DNA from: CBDAQA01 sp965198865
Lineage (GTDB): Bacteria; Planctomycetota; Phycisphaerae; Tepidisphaerales; Tepidisphaeraceae
DNA length: 64,000 nt
NCBI GenBank assembly: GCA_965198865.1
Contig: CBDAQA010000025.1
Location: forward strand, 806,001 to 870,000
Reading direction: 5' to 3'
Below the pieces are notes generated by a model. That model saw only the letters and a list, made by a program, of their open reading frames with translations, was not told where the DNA came from and made no database searches. Positions 38,227 through 47,180 of this stretch are shown here, in pieces; positions within the stretch are counted from its first letter, which is position 1; each line of letters opens with the position of its first letter. A program made the translations under genes and the position numbers.

Positions 38227-39429
38227 ATGAGTCAGCCCACGCTCCTCGAGGAATCGTTCCGCTGGTACGGCCCCGCCGACCCGGTGTCGCTGGCGGACAT
38301 CCGCCAGACCGGCGCGGCCGCGGTCTTCACTTCCCTGCACCAGATCCCCTACGGTCAAGCATGGCCGCGTGAGGCGATCCGCGAGCGCAGGGCCGCCGTC
38401 GAGGCGGCCGGGCTGCGCTGGACGGCGGTCGAGTCGGTGCCCGTACACGAGGACATCAAGACCGGCCAGGGCGACGTCGCCGCCCTGCTGGAGCACTACC
38501 GCACCTCGCTGCGGAACCTGGGCGCGGAGGGGATCACCACGGTCGTCTACAACTTCATGCCGGTGCTCGACTGGATCCGCACCGACCTCCGCTACCGCCT
38601 GCCCGACGGCACCGAGTGCCTGCGCTACGACCCGGCCCGCTTCGCCGCGTTTGAGATGTTCGCCCTGCAACGCCCCGGGGCCGAGGCCGACTTCACGCCG
38701 GACCAGCTCGAGCGCGGGTCGGCGTGGTGGAAGTCGCTTTCATCTTCCGAACGGTCCGCGTTCGTGCAGAGCGTGATCGACGTGTTCCCCGGCACGAAGC
38801 TGGGGCTGACGATCGACGACGTCCGCCGGATGCTGGCGAAGTACGCCCACCTCGACGCGGCCGGGCTCAAGGCCAACCTCGCCCGCTTCCTGCAGGCCGT
38901 CGCCCCCGTCGCCGAGAAGGCCGGTGTCCGCCTCGCGATCCACCCCGATGACCCGCCGTTCCCGGTGCTGGGACTGCCGCGCATCCTGTCGACCGCCGAC
39001 GACGTGGCCGACCTGCTGGGCATGGTCGACAGCCCGGCGAACGGGCTCTGTTTCTGCACCGGGTCGTTCAGCGCCCGGCCGAGCAACGACCTGCCCACCA
39101 TGGTCCGGCAGTTCGCGTCGCGCATCCACGCCGTCCATTTGCGCAGCACGCAGCGGCTCCCCGATGGGAGTTTCTACGAGGCCGACCACCTCGGCGGGTC
39201 GGTCGACATGCCGGCCGTCGTGAGCGAGCTGCTCGCCGAGCAGGACCGCCGGCAGGCGACGGGCCGGGCCGACTGGCAGTTGGCGTTCCGGCCCGACCAC
39301 GGCCACACCATGCTGGACGATTTGACCAAGCCGTCCCCGCCGAACCCAGGATATTCGTGCATCGGCCGCATGCGCGGCCTTGCCGAGCTCCGGGGCGTCA
39401 TGCACGGACTCCGGCATCGAGTCAGATGA
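38227..39429 (+). CDS. uxuA: Mannonate dehydratase
   Basis: 400 aa. UxuA converts D-mannonate to 2-keto-3-deoxygluconate. Family features: EESFRWYGPADPVSLADIRQ, GLRWTAVESVPVHEDIKTG, GITTVVYNFMPVLDWIRTDL, GVRLAIHPDDPPFPVLGLPR, NGLCFCTGSFSARPSNDLP, and the end of the active site FRPDHGHTMLDD. Metal ligands are the conserved Cys, His and Asp residues in these blocks. Together with uxuB it channels uronates released by extracellular enzymes into central metabolism. kduI- or kdgK-type genes are not in the window. Confidence 0.95.
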   Translation: MSQPTLLEESFRWYGPADPVSLADIRQTGAAAVFTSLHQIPYGQAWPREAIRERRAAVEAAGLRWTAVESVPVHEDIKTGQGDVAALLEHYRTSLRNLGAEGITTVVYNFMPVLDWIRTDLRYRLPDGTECLRYDPARFAAFEMFALQRPGAEADFTPDQLERGSAWWKSLSSSERSAFVQSVIDVFPGTKLGLTIDDVRRMLAKYAHLDAAGLKANLARFLQAVAPVAEKAGVRLAIHPDDPPFPVLGLPRILSTADDVADLLGMVDSPANGLCFCTGSFSARPSNDLPTMVRQFASRIHAVHLRSTQRLPDGSFYEADHLGGSVDMPAVVSELLAEQDRRQATGRADWQLAFRPDHGHTMLDDLTKPSPPNPGYSCIGRMRGLAELRGVMHGLRHRVR

Positions 39430-39576
39430 ATGGCTCGACATTTTGCACCCCGTCCTTCGGCCCCCGGGACAGATTCCGAAAACGCTAACCGGTGGTCACA
39501 TAACGCGAAAAAACTGCAATTCTAACAACGCAGTCGGTGCGGCAGGTTATAACGATATGCCTAAACCGGGAGTTGG

Positions 39577-41211
39577 ATGGGTTTTGCGGTCAATTGGAAA
39601 GCGAAGTCCCTCCGTTGCGCCGTTGCGGCGGGCACCGCCGCAATGGCATTAACACGGGCGGCACCCGCAGCGGTCGATGGGGGGTCGCCACTGCTCACCG
39701 CGGTCGCGCACTCCAAGGGCGACTTCACGCCGGCCGTCCGCAAGGCGTTCCTCGATCGTGCACTCGCTGATGCGCGTCAGGCCGGGGGTGATGCGGCCAC
39801 CTGGGATTGGCTCTCCCACCACCTGCCGCTGCGCGACGGGCTGCTGTCGGTCGCCTACCCGCTGCCACCGATCTACCTGCAGAACCTGTCGACGCTCCGC
39901 CGCGAGCTTGGCCCCGCCATCGTGCAGCGGTACCCGCAGCTGGTGCTGGCGATGGCGATCCGCCCCACATCGGTCGACGCCGTGACCGACGGCACCTCGC
40001 ACGGCGACGACCCCGACGGCGCCGCCGACAAGGGTCCGCCCCCCGACCCGCACGTGCAGGTGCTGGTCAACATCCTCCGCCGGACGCGCAAGACGGTGCT
40101 CGACCTGAACGGCGTCGACGCGGCGTTCTACCAGAAGCTCGCGATCAAACCGCCGGCCAACGACGGGCAGAAGGCGCAGCTGCTGAACGCGGTGGCGCTG
40201 GCATCGGGCACCTATCCCGCTCGCCAACATCAGGCGGCTGCCGCGTTCGTCAAGCAGTTGGTGGCCGAGTACGAGACGAAGCTGCCCCGCTTCGCGACCG
40301 GCCCGCAGTGGCCGCTGTTCCCGCTCGACACCGCGCCCTGGCCGCTGCTGATGCCGCTCCGCGCCGCGCCGGCCCCGGACGAGATGCGGTACGTCTGGAA
40401 CCACTTCCGCGACGCCCCGTCGTCCACGCCCGGCGACGTGCCGATGCCGGCGGGGAAGCGGATCATGACCTACGGCCGCTACACGTTCGACTACGAGAAG
40501 CCGGAGGTCCGGCTCATGCCCAGCGTCTGGAACCCCGACGCCATCCCCCGCATCGTCCAGGATGGCGGCGTCTGCGGGCGGCTGTCGTCGCTGGCGCAGT
40601 TCTCGTACACGTCGCTGGGCCGGCCGGCGATGGGCATGTACCAGCCCGGCCACCGGGCGCTGGTGGCCTACAACTTCGACCCGAAGACTGGCTTTGCCGC
40701 CGAGCGGCTGCAGGGCATCACCACCGCCATCAAGACCACCACCGGCTGGTTCCTCCCCCTGCCCGACGGCCCCCGCGCCGCCAGCCCCAAGAACCCGCGC
40801 GTCGGCATCGAGTACCAGCTCGGCCTGGCGCTGGCCATGAACGGAGGCGTAGACAAGTACGTCGACACGCGCATCGCGCTGATCCTCGCCCGCCAGCTGT
40901 CGGACGGCGACGACGCCACGAAGGTCCGGCTGCTGCAGAGCGCGCTGCGGGAGAACCCGTACAACGTCGAGGTGTGGTACGCGCTGGCCAAGGCGTCCGG
41001 CCCCGACACCGCCGGCGTGCTGACGGAGCTCGACAGGCTCGTCGGCCATCACGACGCCGAGGGCAACGACCCGGACCTGGCCGCCAACACGGACCTGAGC
41101 AAGGTGAAGCGGAAGGAAAAGGGCAACGCCGCCGCGAGGGACTCGGCCGACATCGTGGCCGTCCTGCACGAGACGATCGGCGGCGCGGCCGCCGTGTCCG
41201 AGGCGGAGTAG
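39577..41211 (+). CDS. Secreted transglutaminase-like protein, unknown substrate
   Basis: 544 aa with an N-terminal signal segment (CAVAAGTAAMALTRAAPAA). The central part contains QDGGVCGRLSSLAQFSYTSL followed by GMYQPGHRALVAYNF, an arrangement of Cys and His like the transglutaminase/protease-like core (GxCxx... then H). The N-terminal 300 residues are helical, and a late segment (LLQSALRENPYNVEVWYALA) resembles a TPR. It lies between uxuA and GH2 beta-galactosidase on the same strand. Whether it cleaves peptides or links proteins is not known; an inactive derivative is possible. Confidence 0.6.
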   Translation: MGFAVNWKAKSLRCAVAAGTAAMALTRAAPAAVDGGSPLLTAVAHSKGDFTPAVRKAFLDRALADARQAGGDAATWDWLSHHLPLRDGLLSVAYPLPPIYLQNLSTLRRELGPAIVQRYPQLVLAMAIRPTSVDAVTDGTSHGDDPDGAADKGPPPDPHVQVLVNILRRTRKTVLDLNGVDAAFYQKLAIKPPANDGQKAQLLNAVALASGTYPARQHQAAAAFVKQLVAEYETKLPRFATGPQWPLFPLDTAPWPLLMPLRAAPAPDEMRYVWNHFRDAPSSTPGDVPMPAGKRIMTYGRYTFDYEKPEVRLMPSVWNPDAIPRIVQDGGVCGRLSSLAQFSYTSLGRPAMGMYQPGHRALVAYNFDPKTGFAAERLQGITTAIKTTTGWFLPLPDGPRAASPKNPRVGIEYQLGLALAMNGGVDKYVDTRIALILARQLSDGDDATKVRLLQSALRENPYNVEVWYALAKASGPDTAGVLTELDRLVGHHDAEGNDPDLAANTDLSKVKRKEKGNAAARDSADIVAVLHETIGGAAAVSEAE

Positions 41212-41252
41212 TCCAGCCCCGTTTAACGGTCGCCCCGCCAAGCGAAGACCTG

Positions 41253-43421
41253 ATGATGACTCACATGAAAGGGGTTCCCGTGCGTCTGGACGTGAAGAAG
41301 CGTGTTCTCCAATGGTCGGCAGGCCTGCTTGCGCTCGGCGCGGCGGCAACCTGCAACGCTGCCAGCACTGGCCGCGGCGAGACCGACCTCGATGCCGGCT
41401 GGCGGTTCGTCCGCCAGGATGAGTCGGACGCGCAGCGTCCAACCTTTGACGACGCCGCTTGGCAGACCGTTTCCCTGCCGCACACGTGGAACAACCTCGA
41501 CGGCCAGGACGGCGGGAACAACTACTACCGCGGGCCCGGCTGGTACCGCCGGCACCTGGACCTGCGGCCCCGCGCCGCCGACCTCGCCGGCCGGACGCTC
41601 GCGCTGAAGTTCGGCGCCGCCTCGCGCGTGGCCGACGTGTTCGTCAACGGCGCGAAGGTCGGCCAGCATCGCGGTTGCTTCGGGGCGTTCACGTTCGACG
41701 TGACGCATGCCCTGCGCCTCGACGGCGACAACGTGATCGCCGTGCGCGTCGACAACACCACCGTGGCCGACGTCGCGCCGCTGAGCGCCGACTTCACCTT
41801 CTTCGGCGGGCTGTACCGCGACGTGTCGCTGCTCGACCTGCCGGCCGTGGCCGTCTCGCCGTTCGATGATGGCTCGTGCGGCGTCTACGCGTCGCAGTCG
41901 AACGTGTCGGCCGACCACGCGACGGTGGCCGTGAAGGTCGAGCTGTCGAACCGGTCCGGCTCGCCGCACGACACGCCGGTGCGCGCCCAGATCTTGGACG
42001 CGGCGAACCGCGTGATCGCCAGCGCGATGTCGGTCGTCGACGTGACCGGCACCACTGGCGAGGTCGCCCTGCCGCCGGTCGAGGTGGATCACCCCCACCT
42101 GTGGAACGGGCGGGCCGACCCGTACCTGTACCACGTCCGCGTGACGGTGGACGGGAACGACGCCGTCACGGTGCCGCTGGGGTTGCGGTCCTACTCGGTG
42201 TCGCCGGACCACGGGATGGTGCTGAACGGCAAGCCGTTCGCCGTGCACGGCGTGTCGCGCCACCAGGACCGCCGTGACAAGGGTTGGGCGATCGGCCCGG
42301 CCGAGCAGGCCGAGGACTTCGCCGCCATCGTCGACATCGGCGCGACGGCCGTGCGCTTCGCCCACTACGAGCAGGCCCCGATGGCGTACGACCTGTGCGA
42401 CCAGGCCGGGCTGGTCGTGTGGTCCGAGGTGCCCGTGGTGAACAAGATCACGCCCGACGAGGCCTTCGCCGCCAACGCCGAGCAGCAGCTGCGCGAGATG
42501 GTGAAGCAGAACTTCAACCACCCCAGCGTCTGCTTCTGGGGGCTGTTCAACGAGCTGGGGAACCAGATCTCGGTCGCCGGCCAGGCGGCGCAGCACGAGG
42601 CGCAGGTCGCGCTGATCAGGCGGCTCAACGCCAAGGCCCACGAGCTGGACCCCGGCCGGCTGACGACCGCCGCCACCACGCGGTCGCCGACCGACGCGCT
42701 GAACGACATCACCGACGTGCTGGCGTTCAACGACTACCCCGGCTGGTACGACCCGGACATCGCCCGCTTCCCGGCGTTCCTGGACAACCGGCACAGGGCG
42801 CTCCCCGGCCGGGCGATCGCCATCAGCGAGTACGGCGTCGGGGCGAACGTGACCCAACACGCGGTGCTGCCGACCAGGGCCCCCAAGACCACGGGCCAGT
42901 GGCACCCGGAGGAGTGGCAGAACGCGACGCTGGAGCAGGTCTACCCGATGATGGCCGACCGGCCGTGGGTGTGGGGCAGCTTCGTCTGGAACATGTTCGA
43001 GTTCGTCGCCGACGACCGGCACGAGGGCGGACAGCCCGGCATCAACGACAAGGGGTTGGTCACCTACGACCGCCGGGTGAAGAAGGACGCCTACTTCTAC
43101 TTCAAGGCGATCTGGTCGGGCAACCCGTTCGTGTACGTGACGGATCGCCGCTTCTCGCCGCGACCCGCCGACCGCGGGCCGGTGAAGGTCTACTCCAACG
43201 CGAAGGCGGTCGCGCTGTTCGTGAACGACCGGTCGCTCGGTACGCACGGCCCGACCGCGGCCGGCGTGTTCGTGTGGCCCGACGTGCAGCTGCGCGTTGG
43301 CCCGAACCAGCTGCGAGCCGTCAGCGCAGCCGGGCCGAGCGACGCCTGCACGATTGTGGTCGCCGCGACTCCGGCGCCCGCTCCGGCGACGCGGGTCGCC
43401 GCCAGCGAAGCGCCGCACTGA
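41253..43421 (+). CDS. Beta-galactosidase-like enzyme, GH2, secreted
   Basis: 722 aa from ATG 41253; in-frame ATG 41265 gives a shorter leader before the signal segment (QWSAGLLALGAAATCNA). GH2 layout: sugar-binding domain (WQTVSLPHTWNNLDGQDGG), immunoglobulin-like domain, then TIM barrel with HGVSRHQDRRDKGWAI, the acid/base Glu434 in CFWGLFNELGN and nucleophile Glu526 in IAISEYGVG. PWVWGSFVWNMFEF is also typical. The C-terminal domain carries VWPDVQLRVGPNQLRA. Beta-galactosidase or another beta-glycosidase specificity; galactose is the most common in this subgroup. Confidence 0.9.
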   Translation: MMTHMKGVPVRLDVKKRVLQWSAGLLALGAAATCNAASTGRGETDLDAGWRFVRQDESDAQRPTFDDAAWQTVSLPHTWNNLDGQDGGNNYYRGPGWYRRHLDLRPRAADLAGRTLALKFGAASRVADVFVNGAKVGQHRGCFGAFTFDVTHALRLDGDNVIAVRVDNTTVADVAPLSADFTFFGGLYRDVSLLDLPAVAVSPFDDGSCGVYASQSNVSADHATVAVKVELSNRSGSPHDTPVRAQILDAANRVIASAMSVVDVTGTTGEVALPPVEVDHPHLWNGRADPYLYHVRVTVDGNDAVTVPLGLRSYSVSPDHGMVLNGKPFAVHGVSRHQDRRDKGWAIGPAEQAEDFAAIVDIGATAVRFAHYEQAPMAYDLCDQAGLVVWSEVPVVNKITPDEAFAANAEQQLREMVKQNFNHPSVCFWGLFNELGNQISVAGQAAQHEAQVALIRRLNAKAHELDPGRLTTAATTRSPTDALNDITDVLAFNDYPGWYDPDIARFPAFLDNRHRALPGRAIAISEYGVGANVTQHAVLPTRAPKTTGQWHPEEWQNATLEQVYPMMADRPWVWGSFVWNMFEFVADDRHEGGQPGINDKGLVTYDRRVKKDAYFYFKAIWSGNPFVYVTDRRFSPRPADRGPVKVYSNAKAVALFVNDRSLGTHGPTAAGVFVWPDVQLRVGPNQLRAVSAAGPSDACTIVVAATPAPAPATRVAASEAPH

Positions 43422-43610
43422 CGTCGCCAATCCCCTGAACGCGATTCGTCGCGGCAGCCGTCGGCCAGCCCCATCAGTTTGGCGATTGTAAAAAATCGCT
43501 GCAATCGTTATGGTCAAATGGTCCACGGCGGCGTTCTGCTTGCCGTGACACGTCGTCAAGTCATGTTGGGTTCCGGGCGCCGGGGGAGCCGCAGGAACAG
43601 GGAGAGATGC

Positions 43611-46600
43611 ATGGGTCGAGCGTCTAAGTCGGGCATTGCGCGTCGTCGGCGCCATCAGAAGTCCGGTCCGTTGCTCGCCGCGGCGGGCGCGCTGACCACC
43701 CTCACGGGTGCCGGGTCCGCGTCGGCGGCCACCTATTACTGGGACACGACCACGACCGGGTCCATCGCGACCGGAACGAACTGGTCGACCAGCCCAACCG
43801 GGTCGCCTGCCGGAACCGTGGCGCCGGGATCGGGCGACGTCGGCCAGTTCAACGGCACCGCCGTGAACGGCGCCGAGACCGTCACCGTGCCCACCGGCAC
43901 CAACTACGCCATCGGCGGGCTCGCGTTCACGAACACCGGCACGACCCTGATCGACAGCTCGTCCACCACGGCGGGCAACCTGTCGATCGGCGCCTCCGGC
44001 ATCACCATCGCCAGCGGCGCCGGGCTGGTGACGACCGGGAACAGCACCAACCCGACCAACATCCTCCTGGCCAACACCCAGACGTGGACCCAGTCGAACA
44101 ACACGGCGGGCTTCAACGTCGTCAGCGGCATCTCGGGGACGTCGGTGGCGCTGACGATCAACGGGACCGGGAACGGCACCACCAGCCTGCTGGGCGTCAT
44201 CTCCGGCAACATGTCCCTCACGCTTGGCGAGGCCGGGACCGGCACGGCCGACAACGTCGACTTCGGCAACGGCGTCACCACGAGCAACACCTACTCTGGC
44301 GGGACCACCATCCTCGCCGGCGGCGTGTTCACCCGGGGTGGCACGACCTTCGGCACCGGCGGGCTGACGCTGGGAAACGCGTCGGGCGGTAGCGCCTCCG
44401 TCCAGTTGAATGGTCGCAGCGGCACGACGGCGAATGCCATCACCCTGGCCAGCGGCAGCACTGGCACGTACGCGATCATCACCGCCGGCAGCTCCAGTCC
44501 CATCTTTTCCGGTGGCATCACCGGCACCCATAACTTGACGCTTAGTGCGTATCAGGGGGCGGGTACTGGCGGAGGGACGCTGACCGTCAGTACGGGATCG
44601 CTCAACAATTCCGGGATCGACACCTTCACCGGGTACACGGGTACGGGCGGCCCCGTCGCTGGCGTCATCAACGTCTCGGCCGTGATCGGGACCAACGTCG
44701 CCGGGATCGTGATCAACGGGTCATCGACCGAGGTCGTCACCTTCTCCGGGGCTAACCTGTACACCTGCCCGACCACCATCACCTCGGGCACGCTCAGGGC
44801 CAGCAGCAGCTCGTCCGCGCTGGGTGCCGGCTCAGCGGTCTCGATCGCCAATTCGGCAGCGGCCCAACTGAACCTGAGCACCGGCGTCACGATCGGCTCG
44901 TTGGCGGGCGGAGGCACGACCGGCGGCAACGTCAATCTCGGCTCCTCCAACCTGACCATCATGGGGAACAGCGCCGCTCCCGTCACCTACGGCGGCGTCA
45001 TCGGTGGCACGGGTAGCGTCGTCGTGGGCAGCGGCACGAACACCGGGACCCAGATCCTGGCTGGTTCCAACACCTACAGCGGCAGCACCACCGTCAACGC
45101 GGGCACCCTGACCGCCACGAATACGCAGGCCCTCGGCACCGGGGCGGGAACCGTCAACCTCGGCACGACCGGCTCGACCCTCAGCCTCCTGAATGACGGC
45201 GGCACCGGCACCGTGACCGGCCAGACCATCACCTACGGCGGGTCGGCCAGCACCGCCGGCTACAACGTGGTCGCCACCGCCGGCATCGACACGATCAACG
45301 TCGGCAACAACGGCAACGCCGGCAGCACGGGCAACACGATCCAGCTCGGCACGTTCAGCTCGAACAAGCAGACCGTCTTCACCAACGCCAACGGCTACAA
45401 CCTGGCGCTGGGCTCGGCCACGTCGAGCAGCACCGTGGCGTTCACCAACAACATGTCCGGCGGCACGCTGACCCTGAACAGCTTCACCGACTCCTCCGGC
45501 AGTGGGGGCGTGCTCACGTTCAACGGGTCGAGCGCGACGGCGACCACCGTCGTGACCAACGTGATCGCCCCCGGCACCGGGACGCTGACCGTCCGCCAGT
45601 CCGGCCTGGGCACGCTCATCCTGACCGGGCAGAACACCTACAACAGCCTGACCAACGTCTCGTCCGGCACGCTGATCGGATCGACGGCCCAGGCGTTCGG
45701 CCTCGGCAACCTGTTGATCAACCCGACCACGTCGCCGGCGACGGTCAGCGCCTCGAACTCGGCCTTCAGTCAGACCGCGGTCGTCACCGTCAACAGCGGC
45801 CCGGGCGCTGCCGTGGGCACGCTGTACCTCAACGACGTCGGCCCGGTCATCGAGTCGTTGAACGGCAGCAACGGCGTGGTGTCGTTGAACGGCTCGTCCG
45901 GCGGGACGCAGATCATCACCCTGACGCTGGGCCAGAGCGGGAGCAACTCGAACTTCTCCGGCACGATCAACGACGCCGGCACCGGTAAGGGTTCGCTGTT
46001 CCTGCCCGGCACGGGGACCATCAACCTGACCGGCTCGAACTCGTATGGCGGCGGCACGACCCTCTACGCTGGCACGCTCAACGGGTCGACCGGGTCGTTC
46101 GGCTCGGGCAACCTGCTCATCAACCCCCAGACCACGGCGGTCACGGTCAACTCCAACGGCAGCATCGCGCCGACGGCCCTGGTCGTGGTGAACTCGGACG
46201 TTAACAACGCTGCGGGCGCCACCGGCACGCTGATCTTCAACGATGTCGCCCCGGTCGTTGGCGACCTGGAGGGCAACGGTGCCGTGGTGCTGAACAACGC
46301 GGCCGGCACCACCCTCAGCGTCGGCCAAGGTGCGCCGACCCAGGGCAACGCGTTCACCGGCACCATCAGCGACGCCAACGGCGTCGGCAGCTTGACCAAG
46401 GTCGGCTCCGGCGTGATCAACCTGGGCGGGTCCAACACGTACCGCGGCGCGACGACCGTGTCTCAAGGCACCCTGGCGTTCGACACGAACGGCACGGCCG
46501 TCAACAACCCGGTGCCGAACTCGTTCAAGATCGTCGTCTCCGCCAACGCGACGCTCAGCGTCGGCAACGCGTCCAACTTCGCCGTGGCCGCCGGGCAGGT

Positions 46601-47180
46601 GCTGGCCGGGTCGGGCACCGTCACCGGCCCGGTGACCCTCCCGGCCGGCAGCACGGTCTCCGGCGGGACCGGGGCGACCGCGGGCGACTTGCCCGGCACC
46701 CTCACGTTCGGCGACAGCCAGGTCACCGCCAGCGGCGGGACCTACGCGGTCAAGCTCGACCTCGCCAACGCCAGCCACGCCAACTACGGCACCGGCGGGT
46801 CGGCCCCGACCGGCGGCTCGCCGGTGTCGGACGAGCTGCTGCTGGTCAGCGGGCTGTCAACGGGTGCATCGCTCTCGATCACGCCGGTGCCGCGCTCGCA
46901 GACGGACGCGACCGGGTCGACCTACTCGTTCCTGATTGCCGCGGCACCCAGCGTCCCCGGCGAGTTCACGGGGCTGATCAACACCACGGACGGGTCCGGC
47001 CTCGTGCTGGCGCCTGCCGCGGGGGATCCGAACAGCTATCACCTGTCGGAGAGCAACGACGGGACGGAACTGTTCCTCGACGTGACGGCCGCGACGCCCG
47101 AGCCCACCAGCCTGCTGTTGGCCGGCCTGGCCGCGGCACCGTTAACGCTGGGACGGCGGCGACGGATGATGCGGACATGA
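43611..47180 (+). CDS. Large surface protein with autotransporter-associated beta-strand repeats and PEP-CTERM tail
   Basis: 1,189 aa. AGGGAGAG precedes ATG 43611. A basic leader and signal segment (LLAAAGALTTLTGAGSASA) precede long Gly/Ser/Thr/Asn-rich beta-helix repeats of the TIGR02601 type, such as NTYSGSTTVNAGTLTATNTQ, NSYGGGTTLYAGTLNGSTG and NTYRGATTVSQGTLAFDTNG. The C-terminus EPTSLLLAGLAAAPLTLG with RRRR is a PEP-CTERM sorting signal. No beta-barrel domain is present, so anchoring is likely by exosortase-type processing. It overlaps the PL8 gene by four bases and is probably an adhesin or scaffold for glycan breakdown. Confidence 0.88.
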   Translation: MGRASKSGIARRRRHQKSGPLLAAAGALTTLTGAGSASAATYYWDTTTTGSIATGTNWSTSPTGSPAGTVAPGSGDVGQFNGTAVNGAETVTVPTGTNYAIGGLAFTNTGTTLIDSSSTTAGNLSIGASGITIASGAGLVTTGNSTNPTNILLANTQTWTQSNNTAGFNVVSGISGTSVALTINGTGNGTTSLLGVISGNMSLTLGEAGTGTADNVDFGNGVTTSNTYSGGTTILAGGVFTRGGTTFGTGGLTLGNASGGSASVQLNGRSGTTANAITLASGSTGTYAIITAGSSSPIFSGGITGTHNLTLSAYQGAGTGGGTLTVSTGSLNNSGIDTFTGYTGTGGPVAGVINVSAVIGTNVAGIVINGSSTEVVTFSGANLYTCPTTITSGTLRASSSSSALGAGSAVSIANSAAAQLNLSTGVTIGSLAGGGTTGGNVNLGSSNLTIMGNSAAPVTYGGVIGGTGSVVVGSGTNTGTQILAGSNTYSGSTTVNAGTLTATNTQALGTGAGTVNLGTTGSTLSLLNDGGTGTVTGQTITYGGSASTAGYNVVATAGIDTINVGNNGNAGSTGNTIQLGTFSSNKQTVFTNANGYNLALGSATSSSTVAFTNNMSGGTLTLNSFTDSSGSGGVLTFNGSSATATTVVTNVIAPGTGTLTVRQSGLGTLILTGQNTYNSLTNVSSGTLIGSTAQAFGLGNLLINPTTSPATVSASNSAFSQTAVVTVNSGPGAAVGTLYLNDVGPVIESLNGSNGVVSLNGSSGGTQIITLTLGQSGSNSNFSGTINDAGTGKGSLFLPGTGTINLTGSNSYGGGTTLYAGTLNGSTGSFGSGNLLINPQTTAVTVNSNGSIAPTALVVVNSDVNNAAGATGTLIFNDVAPVVGDLEGNGAVVLNNAAGTTLSVGQGAPTQGNAFTGTISDANGVGSLTKVGSGVINLGGSNTYRGATTVSQGTLAFDTNGTAVNNPVPNSFKIVVSANATLSVGNASNFAVAAGQVLAGSGTVTGPVTLPAGSTVSGGTGATAGDLPGTLTFGDSQVTASGGTYAVKLDLANASHANYGTGGSAPTGGSPVSDELLLVSGLSTGASLSITPVPRSQTDATGSTYSFLIAAAPSVPGEFTGLINTTDGSGLVLAPAAGDPNSYHLSESNDGTELFLDVTAATPEPTSLLLAGLAAAPLTLGRRRRMMRT

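Noticed and set aside
41223..44531. 1,100-codon minus-strand frame opposite the GH2 gene
   Set aside because: It spans a well-supported glycosidase gene and the next intergenic gap, with no family features; typical antisense openness of GC-rich DNA.
44832..46778. Long open frame on the minus strand opposite the beta-strand-repeat gene
   Set aside because: It is Arg/Gly/Val-rich with no domain and mirrors a high-GC, low-complexity gene on the other strand; a composition artefact.
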